DNA of 64,000 nucleotides from Psococerastis gibbosa. Lineage: Eukaryota; Arthropoda; Insecta; Psocodea; Psocidae. The position numbers and the translations under genes are program-made. The DNA is taken from assembly GCA_963971405.1 (NCBI GenBank), contig OZ020484.1, positions 6,758,001-6,822,000 of the forward strand, in the 5' to 3' direction. Positions 17,901 through 25,001 of the stretch are shown here, piece after piece; the first letter of the stretch is position 1, and each line of letters opens with the position of its first letter. The notes beneath the pieces were generated by a model. It was not told the origin of the DNA. It did no database searches and worked only from the letters and a program-made list of their open reading frames with translations.

Positions 17901-19238
17901 CGGAAATCAGGTTGAGGTAGCAGGGAGCCAATCAGGTGCGAGGAAGACTCTGCCTCCAACCCCACCACCCCGCAGCTTGGTATATATATCAGGACATATC
18001 CCCTTGCCCAAACAGTTGCTGTTGAGCCTCCAATACAATCTTAGACGTCGACGCAGTTCCACTGAATATGTCAACCACAGATGTTGACGAAACATTTAGA
18101 AGTACGCTTTCAGAACGACCAGGGCCTATCATCCCGGATTGTACTGCTTCGTCACTCTATGAAGTATTATATTCAGTTGGACTGACAGCTCTGACACTCA
18201 CATGACCATGCCATCTTCAGCGGCGCTCCAAAACAGGTACGGGATATTCCACTGAATATGTCAACCACAGATGTTGACGAAACGTTTAGAAGTACGCTTT
18301 CAGAACGACCACGGCCTGTCATCCCGAATTCGACTGCTTCGTCCCTCTATGAAGCATTTTATTCAGTTGTACTAACAGCCCTGACACTCACATGACCATG
18401 CCATCTTCAGCGGCGCTCCAAAACAGGTACGGGATATTGGGCGCGGTGGCGACTCTCTTAACCCGGCCCGTGTGACAGGTACAGATGACTGTCGTCTCGC
18501 CGCTATCTATGTCGTGGACACGGACCCGGCAGTCGGCGGCGCCGGTCACGACCGTCCGGTCCATAGTGTTGGGCAGGAACTTGACCGTGAACACGTTGCC
18601 CGTGTGCCCAGTCTCGAACGTCTGCAGTCGCCGGTACCGGAAAGGGTCCCACAGGATGAAGCGCACGTCATCGGATGCGGACGCGAGGATTCTGCAACGA
18701 AAATCCGTTAGAATCGCAGGAACAAGCTACACGTAACTAAGCCACGTCTGGGGCTGGTGGACAACCAACGCTTCATTGTTATACAATACCCAGAATATTA
18801 TTAATTCATCGTCGAGCTCATTTCAATCCAGTGTAAACCCCCATTTCATTTGAGGAGGGGGTCATTACACCCCTGACCACCCTTTGGATCTGCCCATGGG
18901 GGAACTTAATAACGGTTAATATGCCTGCCATTAGTTATCACCTCGAACCGGAAGAACTGGAGGTACAGGAAGGAGTGGAGGAGGCTCATAAATTACACCC
19001 GGTAACTAGATGAGGATATGATAATGATGACAAGTACTTACGTTCCTTTATCATTCCATTCTAAACAATTGACACAACCTTGGTGGCCAGTCAATTCCTT
19101 TTCAAGGCCAAGCCGCTTTATAAAACTTTCGGTGACTTGTAGGGAGACTTGAGTCTTTTTCGCATACTTCTCATCGATCTGCCTTTTCGACAAGTAGTTG
19201 AGCATTGAGCCGGAACCCAAAGACTTTCTCCTACCCAT
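5724..19238 (-). CDS. WDTC1: WDTC1/adipose orthologue, WD40-TPR protein, 11 coding exons
   Basis: Joining 19238-19042, 18691-18392, 17475-17274, 16356-16074, 14007-13871, 12574-12447, 11885-11805, 11659-11460, 8632-8467, 6874-6682 and 5927-5724 gives 2,091 bases, one frame of about 696 residues. Vertebrate WDTC1 is slightly under 700. Residues 45-330 hold WD40 repeats (for example LTGHQGCVNCLEW and LASASDD). Residues 374-500 hold the TPR region, then a Lys/Glu/Gln-rich helix. Residues 550-630 hold the conserved CGHCNTTTDIKEANFFGSNA block and two more WD40 repeats. Residues 663-696 are an acidic tail ending NCRTS. In the family, WDTC1 (Drosophila adipose) restrains fat storage and acts as a DDB1-CUL4 substrate receptor (DCAF9). 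The sequences FDLR and YDRR sit where DCAF proteins carry their DxR boxes. No frameshift or internal stop is seen. Confidence 0.93.
5928..6681 (-). other. WDTC1 intron 10
   Basis: No recognised repeat. It holds a moderately GC-rich stretch at 6160-6380 with no coding evidence on either strand. Confidence 0.6.
6682..6874 (-). CDS. WDTC1: WDTC1 exon 10 (C-terminal WD40 pair)
   Basis: Acceptor TATTGTTGTTGCAG. It encodes SNAQYIVAGSDDGRFFIWDR, DDSIVNCLQPHP and LATSGIDPVVRLWSPRPE. The only exit that stays in frame with exon 11 and matches family length is GAG|GTTGGT, an unusual donor. A better-looking donor four bases on (GTTG|GTAATT) would shift the frame to a stop early in exon 11. A different MITE ends 14 bp upstream of the acceptor. 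Confidence 0.88.
6889..7137. mobile_element. MITE family TGAGGAGC, copy 1
   Basis: About 250 bp. The left end reads TGAGGAGCTTGGTTACAAAC and the right end is its imperfect inverted match (GTTTGTAAACAGCCTCCTCA). A second copy at 10985-11235 has the same length and about the same internal sequence (AGCCAGATTGCGCACAGAAG). It has no coding capacity. Superfamily not assigned. Confidence 0.8.
7184..7349 (+). repeat. R1 repeat, copy in WDTC1 intron 9
   Basis: Same order of motifs as the copy at 211-361, with a few changes (GGTTAATTGCATACAAACAA to CCATCGAAGTCGAT). Lies 47 bp from the MITE at 6889-7137. Confidence 0.65.
7615..8004. mobile_element. Palindromic MITE flanked by TTAA, copy 1
   Basis: Almost the entire 390 bp is an inverted repeat with arms of about 170 bp: GAGTGTACAACCCGTAGGAA on the left matches the inverted TTCCTACGGGCTGTACACTC on the right. 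TTAA stands at both outer edges (7615-7618 and 8001-8004), as expected for piggyBac-type insertion. A diverged relative lies at 10376-10725. Confidence 0.8.
8123..8464. mobile_element. MITE family ATGAGGTTC, copy 1, abutting WDTC1 exon 9
   Basis: Ends ATGAGGTT and AACCTCAT form short inverted tips. The interior includes TTTGTGACGTCATTTTGTA, GATATCAAAGCGTTGATTTT and a long AT-rich centre. Other copies: 53782-54111 (inverted), 62551-62873 and a fragment at 11914-11980. The edge at 8464 is two bases from the end of exon 9. Confidence 0.85.
8467..8632 (-). CDS. WDTC1: WDTC1 exon 9 (CGHCNTTTDIKEANFFG block)
   Basis: Acceptor TTTTTCTGTTTCAG. It encodes an acidic Ser-rich stretch (ESEDDAKDSTIESDD), a linker, and CGHCNTTTDIKEANFFG, which is close to invariant in WDTC1 proteins. 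The donor reads GTATGAGG: its GT is followed directly by the terminal ATGAGG of a MITE at 8123-8464, so the transposon tip supplies donor positions +3 onward. Confidence 0.93.
8807..9011 (+). repeat. tRNA-like SINE copy
   Basis: Begins inside CATCTAGAGTAGTGGTACGG, keeps the B box and body, and ends with an A-rich and TTTA tail. It sits within pieces of the ACGGCC-type repeat (8745-8806 and 9020-9060). Confidence 0.8.
9230..9425. repeat. Copy of a dispersed repeat also found at 26300-26520 and 45480-45600
   Basis: Shared blocks include AACATGGTGGGACATGATAA, CGCGCTGAGACT, GGTCACCTCCGAATTAA and GTGTGACTTTACTATG. The orientation is opposite to the copies at 26300-26520 and 45480-45600. No coding potential; family unknown. 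Confidence 0.55.
9653..10032. mobile_element. PIF/Harbinger-type MITE
   Basis: Left end GGTGCCCATTCCATTGACCG; right end the inverse, GGTCAGTGGAATGGGCGCC. The left flank is TTA and the right flank TTC. The inside shows a second pair of inverted blocks (GCGGGGTTTCCACCGACCTC) and the core TTAAAATTGATCAATGATCA. About 380 bp, no ORF. Three-base TTA/TAA duplications on other copies point to PIF/Harbinger. Confidence 0.85.
10100..10192 (-). repeat. R1 repeat, inverted fragment
   Basis: Reverse complement of the R1 core: GTCGTAACTCAACACTGGTA, GAGGCGACTGAAG, CATTCATTGAATTGTTTG. Confidence 0.55.
10376..10725. mobile_element. Palindromic MITE flanked by TTAA, copy 2
   Basis: TTAA at 10376-10379 and 10722-10725, tips GAGGAT and ATCCTC. 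Long inverted arms include AGAAGACTACTTCGTGCATC on the left and its inverse GATGCATGAAGTAGTCTTCT on the right. More diverged than the copy at 7615-8004, to which its arms are clearly related. Confidence 0.75.
10770..10930 (-). repeat. Fragment of the (GTCT)n element
   Basis: The reverse strand carries part of the element's left side: ACATTTCGT, a long A run, then TCTCAAAACGTGTAAATCC and ATCACAAAGCTTTC. Truncated at both ends. Confidence 0.7.
10985..11235. mobile_element. MITE family TGAGGAGC, copy 2
   Basis: Same ends and interior as the copy at 6889-7137, in the same orientation. Located in WDTC1 intron 8, about 225 bp from exon 8. Confidence 0.8.
11460..11659 (-). CDS. WDTC1: WDTC1 exon 8 (last TPR and charged helix)
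   Basis: Acceptor ATTTTATTTATAG; donor GTAAGC at 11459 leaves one base. It encodes LAKSLLDLNFTEEAYQCL, FQEKFPQEASNAPF and then a Lys/Glu/Gln-rich run (ARKMKQAEERMRKQEKAQQD) that looks like a coiled coil or single helix. A second possible donor lies 21 bases further on, but only the first keeps frame with exon 9. Confidence 0.92.
11805..11885 (-). CDS. WDTC1: WDTC1 exon 7 (TPR)
   Basis: An 81-base exon reading DGDAYAALRDCCVTLDIEPN then NCKGFFR. Acceptor GGTTTGTTTCAG; donor GTAATG. It splits an Arg codon into exon 8. A fragment of the ATGAGGTTC MITE family ends about 28 bp upstream of its acceptor. Confidence 0.92.
11914..11980. repeat. Fragment of MITE family ATGAGGTTC
   Basis: Reads ATGGGGTTCATTTGTGGCGT then ATGGCAGCACCAGTTGCAAT and ATCAAAGCGTTG, matching the first 65 bp of the MITE at 8123-8464. 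It lies in intron 6, about 28 bp from the exon 7 acceptor. Confidence 0.75.
12110..12336 (+). repeat. tRNA-like SINE copy in WDTC1 intron 6
   Basis: Nearly full length: GACATGTAGAGTAGTGGTAG, TTGTTGGTTCGAGTCCTACA, and a tail of A run plus (TTTA)n. Confidence 0.85.
12447..12574 (-). CDS. WDTC1: WDTC1 exon 6 (TPR 1-2)
   Basis: Acceptor TTGGTTGCAG; donor GTAAGTTACT splits TG|G (Trp). It encodes GKASFEKKHYSTAIRQYNKA and ALMYCNRAQAYLKRKW, a clear TPR pattern (A-x-x-x-Y at the helix turn, NRA-AYLK in helix A of the next unit). Confidence 0.92.
12640..12945 (+). mobile_element. LINE 3'-end fragment
   Basis: The plus strand reads a Cys/His-containing piece (CTPYFKNHEDTESTFHVFQN then CGL) and a charged tail to TAA. 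This resembles the C-terminal Cys-His finger of I/Jockey-type LINE proteins. The last 80 bp (CTCTTCAACCAAAGTTAATT onward) recur at 61690-61765. Located in WDTC1 intron 5, sense strand opposite to the gene. Confidence 0.55.
13565..13760 (-). repeat. Dispersed repeat, copy of the 44862-45050 sequence
   Basis: The reverse strand matches blocks at 44862-45050 (ATGTCAACCTA, CGCTACAAGCGATAA, TCCAATGTCAACGACCCCAT-like segments). About 190 bp; no function seen. Confidence 0.5.
13871..14007 (-). CDS. WDTC1: WDTC1 exon 5 (variable linker)
   Basis: Acceptor GTACGGAAACAG, a weak polypyrimidine context. The one-base carry-over gives GDPCCGANGYLNG. It ends ...ALEPLRMA in phase 0 before donor GTAAGT. It is Ser/Thr/Gln-rich and low in conservation, as the linker before the TPR domain is in other WDTC1 proteins. 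The next exon begins GKASFEKKHY, so LRMA-GKASFEKKHY forms the first TPR helix. Confidence 0.85.
14101..14566. mobile_element. PIF/Harbinger-type MITE with a triplicated left end
   Basis: The left terminal segment (GCGGGGTTTCCACCGACCTC to CGTGGTAGCAGACATTC) is repeated three times at a step of about 71 bp (from 14101, 14172 and 14243) before the usual core. The right end is CGGTGGAAACCCTGCC. WDTC1 intron 4, about 95 bp from exon 5. Confidence 0.8.
14670..14929. mobile_element. MITE with 34-bp inverted ends, TA-flanked
   Basis: Left end TGAGTTGCCTATTAGCAAAA(GCAATCCT) and right end its inverse, AGGATTGCTTTTGCTAATAG(GCAACTCA). The arms agree at all but one or two positions over about 34 bp. TA dinucleotides at both edges suggest Tc1/mariner-type mobilisation. 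Single copy in the window. Confidence 0.75.
15354..15724. mobile_element. PIF/Harbinger-type MITE
   Basis: Tips GGCGCCGGCTAGGGC and GGTGGAATGGGCGCC, flanked by TCA on both sides (15351-15353 and 15725-15727), a three-base duplication. Same core as the copies at 9653, 16388 and 19406. WDTC1 intron 4. Confidence 0.85.
16074..16356 (-). CDS. WDTC1: WDTC1 exon 4
   Basis: Acceptor TGCTTTCAG, phase 0; donor GTGAGT leaves one base. It encodes YPPDGRPRSSWDRYKY, DGCVQYFVAGHL and TYLTFSPSGNDLLVNLGGEQ, then IYLFDV, which matches the well-conserved WDTC1 block before the TPR domain. A PIF-type MITE begins 32 bp upstream of the exon (at 16388). Confidence 0.93.
16388..16775. mobile_element. PIF/Harbinger-type MITE with TTA duplication
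   Basis: GGCGGGGTTTCCACCGACCT at the left; GGTCGGTGGAAACCCCGCC at the right. TTA on both sides (16385-16387 and 16776-16778). The left edge is 32 bp from exon 4 of WDTC1. Both ends show two nested copies of the terminal motif. Confidence 0.88.
17274..17475 (-). CDS. WDTC1: WDTC1 exon 3 (WD40 region, DxR boxes)
   Basis: Acceptor TTTTGTTATAG; the codon AT|G is completed across the junction, giving MEFDLRAPH. It ends in phase 0 at ...RPITVE before donor GTAAAT. It encodes AEAKCLAINPVRPELLAVGA and YIRLYDRRM, the region of the fourth WD40 repeat. Reading past the donor also stays open for a while, so the exon end rests on homology and on exact phase with exon 4. Confidence 0.9.
17590..17910. other. 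WDTC1 intron 2, AT-rich with an ACGGCC-type repeat fragment
   Basis: Positions about 17800-17900 carry GGCTTCCACGGCCGTAG, GAAGCAGTAGAATCC and GGCCGTGGTCGC. These blocks are shared with copies at 8745-8806, 18057-18340, 29430-29540, 41705-41850 and 50445-50660. The rest shows nothing recognisable. Confidence 0.5.
18057..18436. repeat. Two tandem 190-bp copies duplicating the end of WDTC1 exon 2
   Basis: Positions 18057-18246 and 18247-18436 are near-identical (both begin TTCCACTGAATATGTCAACC and end GGTACGGGATATT). Each contains an ACGGCC-type repeat piece and the last 45 bases of exon 2 with its GTGAGT donor. The copy at 18247-18436 includes the real exon end; the other is an intronic duplicate with a second intact donor. 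Confidence 0.9.
18392..18691 (-). CDS. WDTC1: WDTC1 exon 2 (WD40 repeats 1-3)
   Basis: Acceptor TTTTCGTTGCAG; donor GTGAGT after GTCAT, leaving two bases. It encodes ILASASDDVRFILWDP, GHTGNVFTVKFLP, VVTGAADCRVRVHD and RVKRVATAPNIPYLFWSAAE. It is GC-rich, unlike its introns. Its last 45 bases and donor are duplicated downstream in the intron (see the 190-bp duplication). Confidence 0.93.
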
Positions 19239-19258
19239 TTTTACATTCAAATATTTAT
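19042..19258 (-). CDS. WDTC1: WDTC1 exon 1 of the coding part (start ATG at 19238)
   Basis: The exon starts after an acceptor (TTATTATTTTGCAG, ending 19259), so a non-coding 5' exon lies upstream and was not located. The first in-frame ATG is at 19238 (AAAATGG context), giving MGRRKSLGSGSMLNYL. A TTG three codons... upstream of it at 19250 is not a credible start. Coding runs to 19042 and splits a codon after two bases (donor GTAAGTACTT). It covers the N-terminal helix and the first half of WD40 repeat 1 (GLEKELTGHQGCVNCLEW). Confidence 0.9.
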
Positions 19259-19405
19259 CTGCAAAATAATAAGGAATAAAAATTATTTTAATTTGACTAA
19301 ATCCATCTTATCTGTCTAGAAAACATCATTTCCCGGGGCCAGTAAAGGAAGACGGACGCAGAGGACCTTAATTGACGATTTTACTATATACTTTCTTGTT
19401 GTTTA

Positions 19406-19789
19406 GGTGCCCATTCCATTGACCGGCTAGGGCTATTTCCAAAAACGGTGACGTGGTAGCAGACATTCAAGACTTAGGTGGCGTTTCCACCGACTTCGCA
19501 TTGCAGAATTGACGGAAATGTTTATTTTCCTCTATGCCATAGTTAAAATTGATCAATGATCATACAGTAAAATCACAAACAAACAAACTAAAATTAAAAA
19601 ATGGCGTCATGGGATATGTTAAGTACAAACATTTTAATAGATTTCTATAAAAAGAAAAATTCTAATTTCCGTCAATGTCATTTGCATTCTGCAATGCGAG
19701 ATCGGTGGAAACGCAACCTAAGTCTTGAATGTCTGCTACCACGTCACTGTTTTTGGAAATAGCCCTAGCCGGTCAATGGAATGGGCGCC
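19406..19789. mobile_element. PIF/Harbinger-type MITE with TTA duplication
   Basis: GGTGCCCATTCCATTGACCG at the left and GGTCAATGGAATGGGCGCC at the right, flanked by TTA (19403-19405) and TTA (19790-19792). It lies 147 bp upstream of the first WDTC1 coding exon, so it may be in an intron of the 5' UTR. Confidence 0.88.
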
Positions 19790-20150
19790 TTACTTGTTGT
19801 AATTGTTCACTTCTTGATTGAATAATTTTAACACAAATAGATGCTTAGGACTATTTATTTATTTAAGTAACCTACGTGGAACCCAAGAGTACCGGCCAGG
19901 TCAGAGATGACGGGAGAAGATAGAAATAGATGCTGCAAACCAATTGATAGATTGAGTCTCAAGAAAAGGAAGGTTGTCTGTTCAAGCCACTAAGATCCCC
20001 AGCAGCGCATTTGACTAAAAAACCGTAGGCACCAAATTTGGTTGAACTGTATATGGTTTATTTACCTTAAAAGAAACAAAACTCCTAAAAGAATTAAACG
20101 TTCGCGAATAATAATTACTTACTTAAAAACTACTTGAGCGCCATATTTCC
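19790..20150. other. Stretch with nothing recognised
   Basis: AT-rich; no repeat copy, ORF or promoter signal that I can support. Confidence 0.5.
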
Positions 20151-20159
20151 TCTAATAAC

Positions 20160-21650
20160 CTAAAAATTAATGAAAGCCGGGACAATTTGGGTATTGCACA
20201 CTTAAATATTGAGCTCGCCCATAAACAAAGGCGTGCGTACGTGTTAGGGGATTTTAATGCATGTTGCCAAAAGAAAGAAAGGGACTTCACGACATTGGCA
20301 GAGTTTGGCTACATATTATAAAAATGGTTTAGCGAAGAATTAAAATTAATCAGGGACTCGTTGAGAGATATGTATTGCTATTATAACAGCTTTCCGACTG
20401 TAGTAAATAGGAAAAGGTATAATAAAATGAAGTTTCAATACAGAAAAGCCATTAATGATGCAAAAATAAAATTAAATGACAACGAAATAAAAAAAGCTGG
20501 AAACCCAACCAAAAAAATGTGGAGCATTATAAACTTAAAAAGAGGAGTTGTTTAAGTGCCAAATGACAGGTCTAGCCGGCCGAAACCAAGTCATCTCAAT
20601 GAGTTTTTCATAAATATACCGCGAAATCTGAAACAAAACTTAACTGACCCAGTAAAATATGAATGATGCACTAGACTTCTCAGTGATTCATTGTCAGCGA
20701 TTCCATTTTGAACCTATCACTGAGAAACACCTCGCTGAATTGGTGAAGGAAATAAAAAATAGCTCCGCGACGGACATAGATGGAATAAATACTCAGATAG
20801 GGAAGATAATAGCCTACTTAATAATAGACTACTTCATTTTCGCCGACGATAAAACCACCAGTTGTCGAGGCGGACTTGAATGTGGCTAAGCAGAGAAATG
20901 AAGTTATTAGAGAAAAAGTAAAGAGCTGGATGAATGCAAACGGTCTCACATTGAATGAAGCCAAAACTGTAGATCTAGTTTTTACAATGCGTGAAATGCC
21001 TCCGAACATTGTGGAGAGCGTTAAGATTCTTGGCGTTCATCTTGACCCAGGCATGTCCTGGCAGACACACTGTGACCTATTGTGCAAAAAATTAAGTTCC
21101 CTATCTTTCTTACTACGTAGCCTGTCGTCCAGTGTCTCGGTCAGCGTTTTACGTTCATGCTACTTTGCATGCTTTCATAGCCATATCGAGTATGCTCTCT
21201 CGGTATGGGGCCACTCAGTGCATACAACACGAGTGTTCGGCTTGCAAAGGAGAAGCATACGAGTGCTGGCCTCCAGAGGCTAAATGGAAGACTGCAGAGA
21301 GGACTTCATCTCTCTTGACATTTTGACACTGCCCAGTGCCTACATACTAAAATGCCTGTTGTATATGTTCGATGAACGAAGCTCTTACATAACAAATTCA
21401 GCCGTGCATAACTATAACACCAGAAATGCTGGAAATCTTCAGGTGCAGTTCACTATAATAAATAGAGTCAAAGATTGCGGAAATTATCGGGGCATAAAGT
21501 TTTTTAATTACCTTTCAGAAGGCACAAAGGCACTGAGCAGGAGCAATTTCAAGGTTCGGGTGAAGAAGGCTCTCATACGGAGGGCATACTATACCCTGAC
21601 CGATGCATTGGAGGATAGGCTGAGAGAGTTATAATTATAATTGTGTATTG
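20160..21650 (+). mobile_element. Degenerate Jockey-like LINE with internal deletions
   Basis: Pieces in order on the plus strand: an endonuclease remnant (HLNIE ... GDFNACC) near 20200-20270; a spacer with RKRYNKMKFQYRKAINDAK at 20361-20555; a pre-RT block (ELVKEIKNSSATDIDG) at 20720-20790; FADD near 20838, the catalytic box of reverse transcriptase; then an open block (20876-21283) with LNEAKTVDLVF, ILGVHLDP and YALSVWG, and a tail with LDILTLPSAYILKCLLYM and HNYNTRN. The RT core between the spacer and FADD is mostly missing and frames shift, so it cannot be active. Confidence 0.85.
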
Positions 21651-21659
21651 TAATATTTG

Positions 21660-22795
21660 ACAAGAATCTTCATCGGCTACTTATACTATATTATATTATA
21701 TTTAACTTATGACATAATTTATAAAAAAAAATGACGTAATGTATGCCATATATGGTTCTAACATTTAAATACACGATTGATTGATACCTACTGCGTGCAT
21801 GTGTCAAATTTTAGTTAAGAGTACTTATTAATGCATATGAGCCTTTTTTATTTAAAGGAACATGTCAGAATCATGCAAGCAAACAAGACTTGCTTCAAAT
21901 GTAAATTTGCTGCCAAATGGGGCGTATACTTTCAAACTAAATATGCTTTTTCGTGCCCTTTGTGTATAGCGGGGTAGTTATAAAGTGAACCTTTATATTA
22001 TATTTCCTCTTGACCAACATTAGCAGCGTGTTTTTAGCTTGGAATGAATCAGCAAGAATTCAAACCACACTTACAAAAGTTAATTATTCACCCTTTACAG
22101 CAAGCATTAATACGAATTGAAAGCCGACACTACAGTCCTCGGCATGCATCTTACCATTCACATCCAAAATTCATTGACACATCAGCAGAATGCTTGGAAA
22201 TGCTATATGTTGCCTATAGTTGCAAAACGTCTAAAATGTTATTAAATACGAACCAGCAATTCAAATCAATGATTTTAATTTAATTCATTGACTTCTTTAT
22301 TGATCAGAGATCTTGGGATGACATAACAGAGCAATTCTTAAATCATTATCAACCCCAGACTTTAGATTCATGGCTTCTACAGCAAACTCATTAATAGTTG
22401 AGCACTAATTAACACAACACGTTAAATATTGCACAGTAATAAGTGAAAGTAAAGTAAAAGGACAAATTTGTTGTCGAAAATGAAGAAGAAAGCAAAATAG
22501 CAGCAGCCGCATGACGTGTCAATAGAATTTACAAAAACATTTTTAAATTTTAAGCGGCAAAATTTAAATAGTTTTAGTTTTTTATAATAATATAATTTAA
22601 TATTTATTCCATTTCTAAAATTATGTTATTAAAACACAGATTTCATCGATGGGACGATTACATAGTCTATATAATAAATAAAATGTATATTAATACCAAT
22701 ATATTGAAATAGGCCTACTACAGTAGGTAGTAGGTACCGTAAAATAATGACAGGGATCTATAATTGGTAGGTAAAGGTTAATGGCAATGGTACAA
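21660..22795. other. AT-rich stretch, no feature recognised
   Basis: Contains only short spurious frames. No splice-bounded coding block, repeat copy or tandem structure was found by eye. Confidence 0.5.
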
Positions 22796-22800
22796 TAATA

Positions 22801-23662
22801 TTGCTTTCCAATTTATATGTAGTATAAGGAAAGCTTTGTGATGGTCCAAACTTTCGATTCAACGGATTTACTCGTTTTGAGGTCCCAACTCCCAGGAACC
22901 CAAAAAAGTGTTTTTTTACTAAATGTCAGTCTGTCTGTCTGTCGCTCTGTCTGTCGCTCTGTCTGTCACTCTGCCTGTCACTCTGTCTGTCTGTCAATCG
23001 ATTTCCGGGCAAACTACTCGGTCGATTTTGATTAAATTTGGCATGTTGGTTCACAAAAATCATACCTTTGGGCTAACTCAATTCAGGAGGGTTTTATTCT
23101 CAAAAAACTCCAAAAAAAAGTCTAAAAAAAATCATTTCTCCAACACGGCTCCAACGATTTCTTTTAAATTCTCATATTGTAGTCGTTATTAATGTTAACA
23201 AAGTGCGGTGGGACGCTGGCCCCTTGATAGTTTGCTTCTGGGGGTTAATTAAATTAATTTAATAAAAAATGACTAAAAAATAATTTTTCTGCGAAACCTT
23301 CCTATCCATCACTTCTACCTTCAGGCATGATTTAGGTGTTAAATTGAGCAACGAAACCGGACAGGTTGCTTTCCCAAAAAACTAGGCCTTCTGGTTTTGT
23401 GCAAAAAAAAAAAAAATTGAAAAAATGTTAGAAAATTCACGCTGAAACGCATTGCGGGCCTGCCATTATTGCTGTGCTGACCTATCTAGAATTTACCTCA
23501 CCTCCAGTGTCTTCAGGTGGACAACCCCCCCCCCCCCCTCCCCGAAGATATCCGAAATTTAAACATAGGAAAATTATTTACCATGAAATTACTCATTTTC
23601 TCTATCTACTAATTGATAAATTGGATAGCACGTTCGAGTAAACTCGGACCGGTTCTTTTTAT
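22801..23662 (+). mobile_element. (GTCT)n-bearing interspersed element, full copy
   Basis: The left end is a hairpin (GCTTTCC ... GTATAAGGAAAGC) followed by TTTGTGATGGTC. A (TCTG)n microsatellite follows at about 22924-23003, then the conserved block TTTCCGGGCAAACTACTCGG and TGATTAAATTTGGCATG. Next come GGCTCCAACGATTTC, a C-run near 23526 and the right end GGAAAGC-like plus TTCGAGTAAACTCGGACCGG. No ORF. Layout resembles mini-me-type elements with a GTCY microsatellite. Confidence 0.8.
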
Positions 23663-23720
23663 GGTATTCAGTCCAAGCATGGACATATCAAGTAGACGTA
23701 CAGTACTAAAAGGATTTATG

Positions 23721-24440
23721 CTTTCCAATTTATATACGTTGTACCTATAAGGAAAGCTGTGTGATGGCCGAAATTTCTACAGATTTACACGTAGGCCCTA
23801 TTGAGGTCCCAGGAACCCAAAAAAGTGGTTTTTACGAAAATTCATTGACGAAATGTCTGTTCTGTCGCTCTGTCTGTCGCTCCGCCGCTCTGTCGCTCTG
23901 TCTGTCTGTCTGTCAGACTGTCTGTTCATCGATTTCCGGGCAAACTACTCGGTCGATTTAAATGAAATTTGGCATGTAAGTTCAAAAAAATCATATCTCG
24001 GGAGAATTTTTTTTTTTTTGGGCTAACTCAATTTTGGGGGGTTTAAATCTCAAAAACTCCTAAACAACATATAAAAAAATTATTTCTCGAAAACGGCTCC
24101 AATGATTTCTTTTAAATTCTCATTATATTGTAGTCGTTATTTATGTTAACAAAATGCGGTGGGTTGCTGGCCCCATGATAGTTTGCTTCTGGTGGTAGAA
24201 AAATAAAAATAAGTCAATTTTCATGAAAAATGACTAAAAAATTATTTTTCTACGGAACCTTTCTATCGATGATTTCTACCTTCAGATATGTTTTAGCTAG
24301 GTGTTCATTAGAGTAGCAAAACCAAAAAAATGTTTGGTTCGGTACAAAAAATTATTTTTTGAAGAAATTATTGAAAATTCACGCTGCAATACATTGCGTG
24401 CCCTGTCATTGTTACTACTGTTACAATGAATTGGTCTAAT
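23721..24440 (+). mobile_element. (GTCT)n-bearing element, 3'-truncated copy
   Basis: Starts GCTTTCCAATTTATA with the left hairpin slightly altered. The (TCTG)n/(TCGC) core is at about 23853-23925. It loses homology before the usual C-run and right end. Confidence 0.78.
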
Positions 24441-24627
24441 CGTTATAAAATATGCAATTGAGTTTTAATGGGTTTTTAATGTATTGAAGATTAGCCAAAA
24501 TGAATTAACACCTTATAATACGGTATTACAATAAATGAAATCATCTTCTGCCCATATTCTTCTCCTTGAAGTTACAGCCGGATGGCTGGTAGGCAGCAGC
24601 ATGTGGCTTCGATGCTTCCACTCCCCG

Positions 24628-24991
24628 CAGTGCCGGATCACCAACTAGGCACACTATGCAACTGCCTAAAGGGCCCAAAATTAAAAAAAAAGTTAATTTA
24701 TTATGTAATTTGTTAAAACTTTTCATACTAGGCTACCTTGAAGAATGTGATTTTCATACCATTGTAAAACTCAAATTTTTAAAACAGAACGTTTTCCCGC
24801 CAAAACTTTAAAACAACATTATTTTAAAATATAATTTAAAATATAATGTGCTTTGTATATAGTATTGTTAGTTCTTGGCTGCATTGTTAGTCACCTTGCC
24901 TAGTAAAACTATAAACATAGAGCCCATAGAGGGGGGAGGGGAACTACCAATTTCATTGCCTATGGGCCCAGGGAAGGTCAATCCGGGCCTG
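24628..24991. mobile_element. hAT-like non-autonomous element
   Basis: Ends CAGTGCCGGATCA and its inverse TCAATCCGGGCCTG. Subterminal GGCAC/GCCTAAAGGGCCC on the left and GGGCCC plus GGCAATG-like inverse on the right. TCCACTCCCC stands just outside both ends (about 24617-24626 and 24992-25001), a likely target duplication, offset by one base from an exact 8-bp hAT pattern. No transposase. Confidence 0.6.
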
Positions 24992-25001
24992 TCCACTCCC
25001 C

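Noticed and set aside
19239-19250. Earlier WDTC1 start at 19250 (MNVKMGRR)
   Set aside because: The codon there is TTG, not ATG; the first in-frame ATG is 19238.
22924-23003. CRISPR-like or regulatory array from regular CTGTCTGTCGCT units
   Set aside because: It is a (GTCT)n microsatellite inside a transposable element; the genome is eukaryotic and there are no spacers or cas genes.
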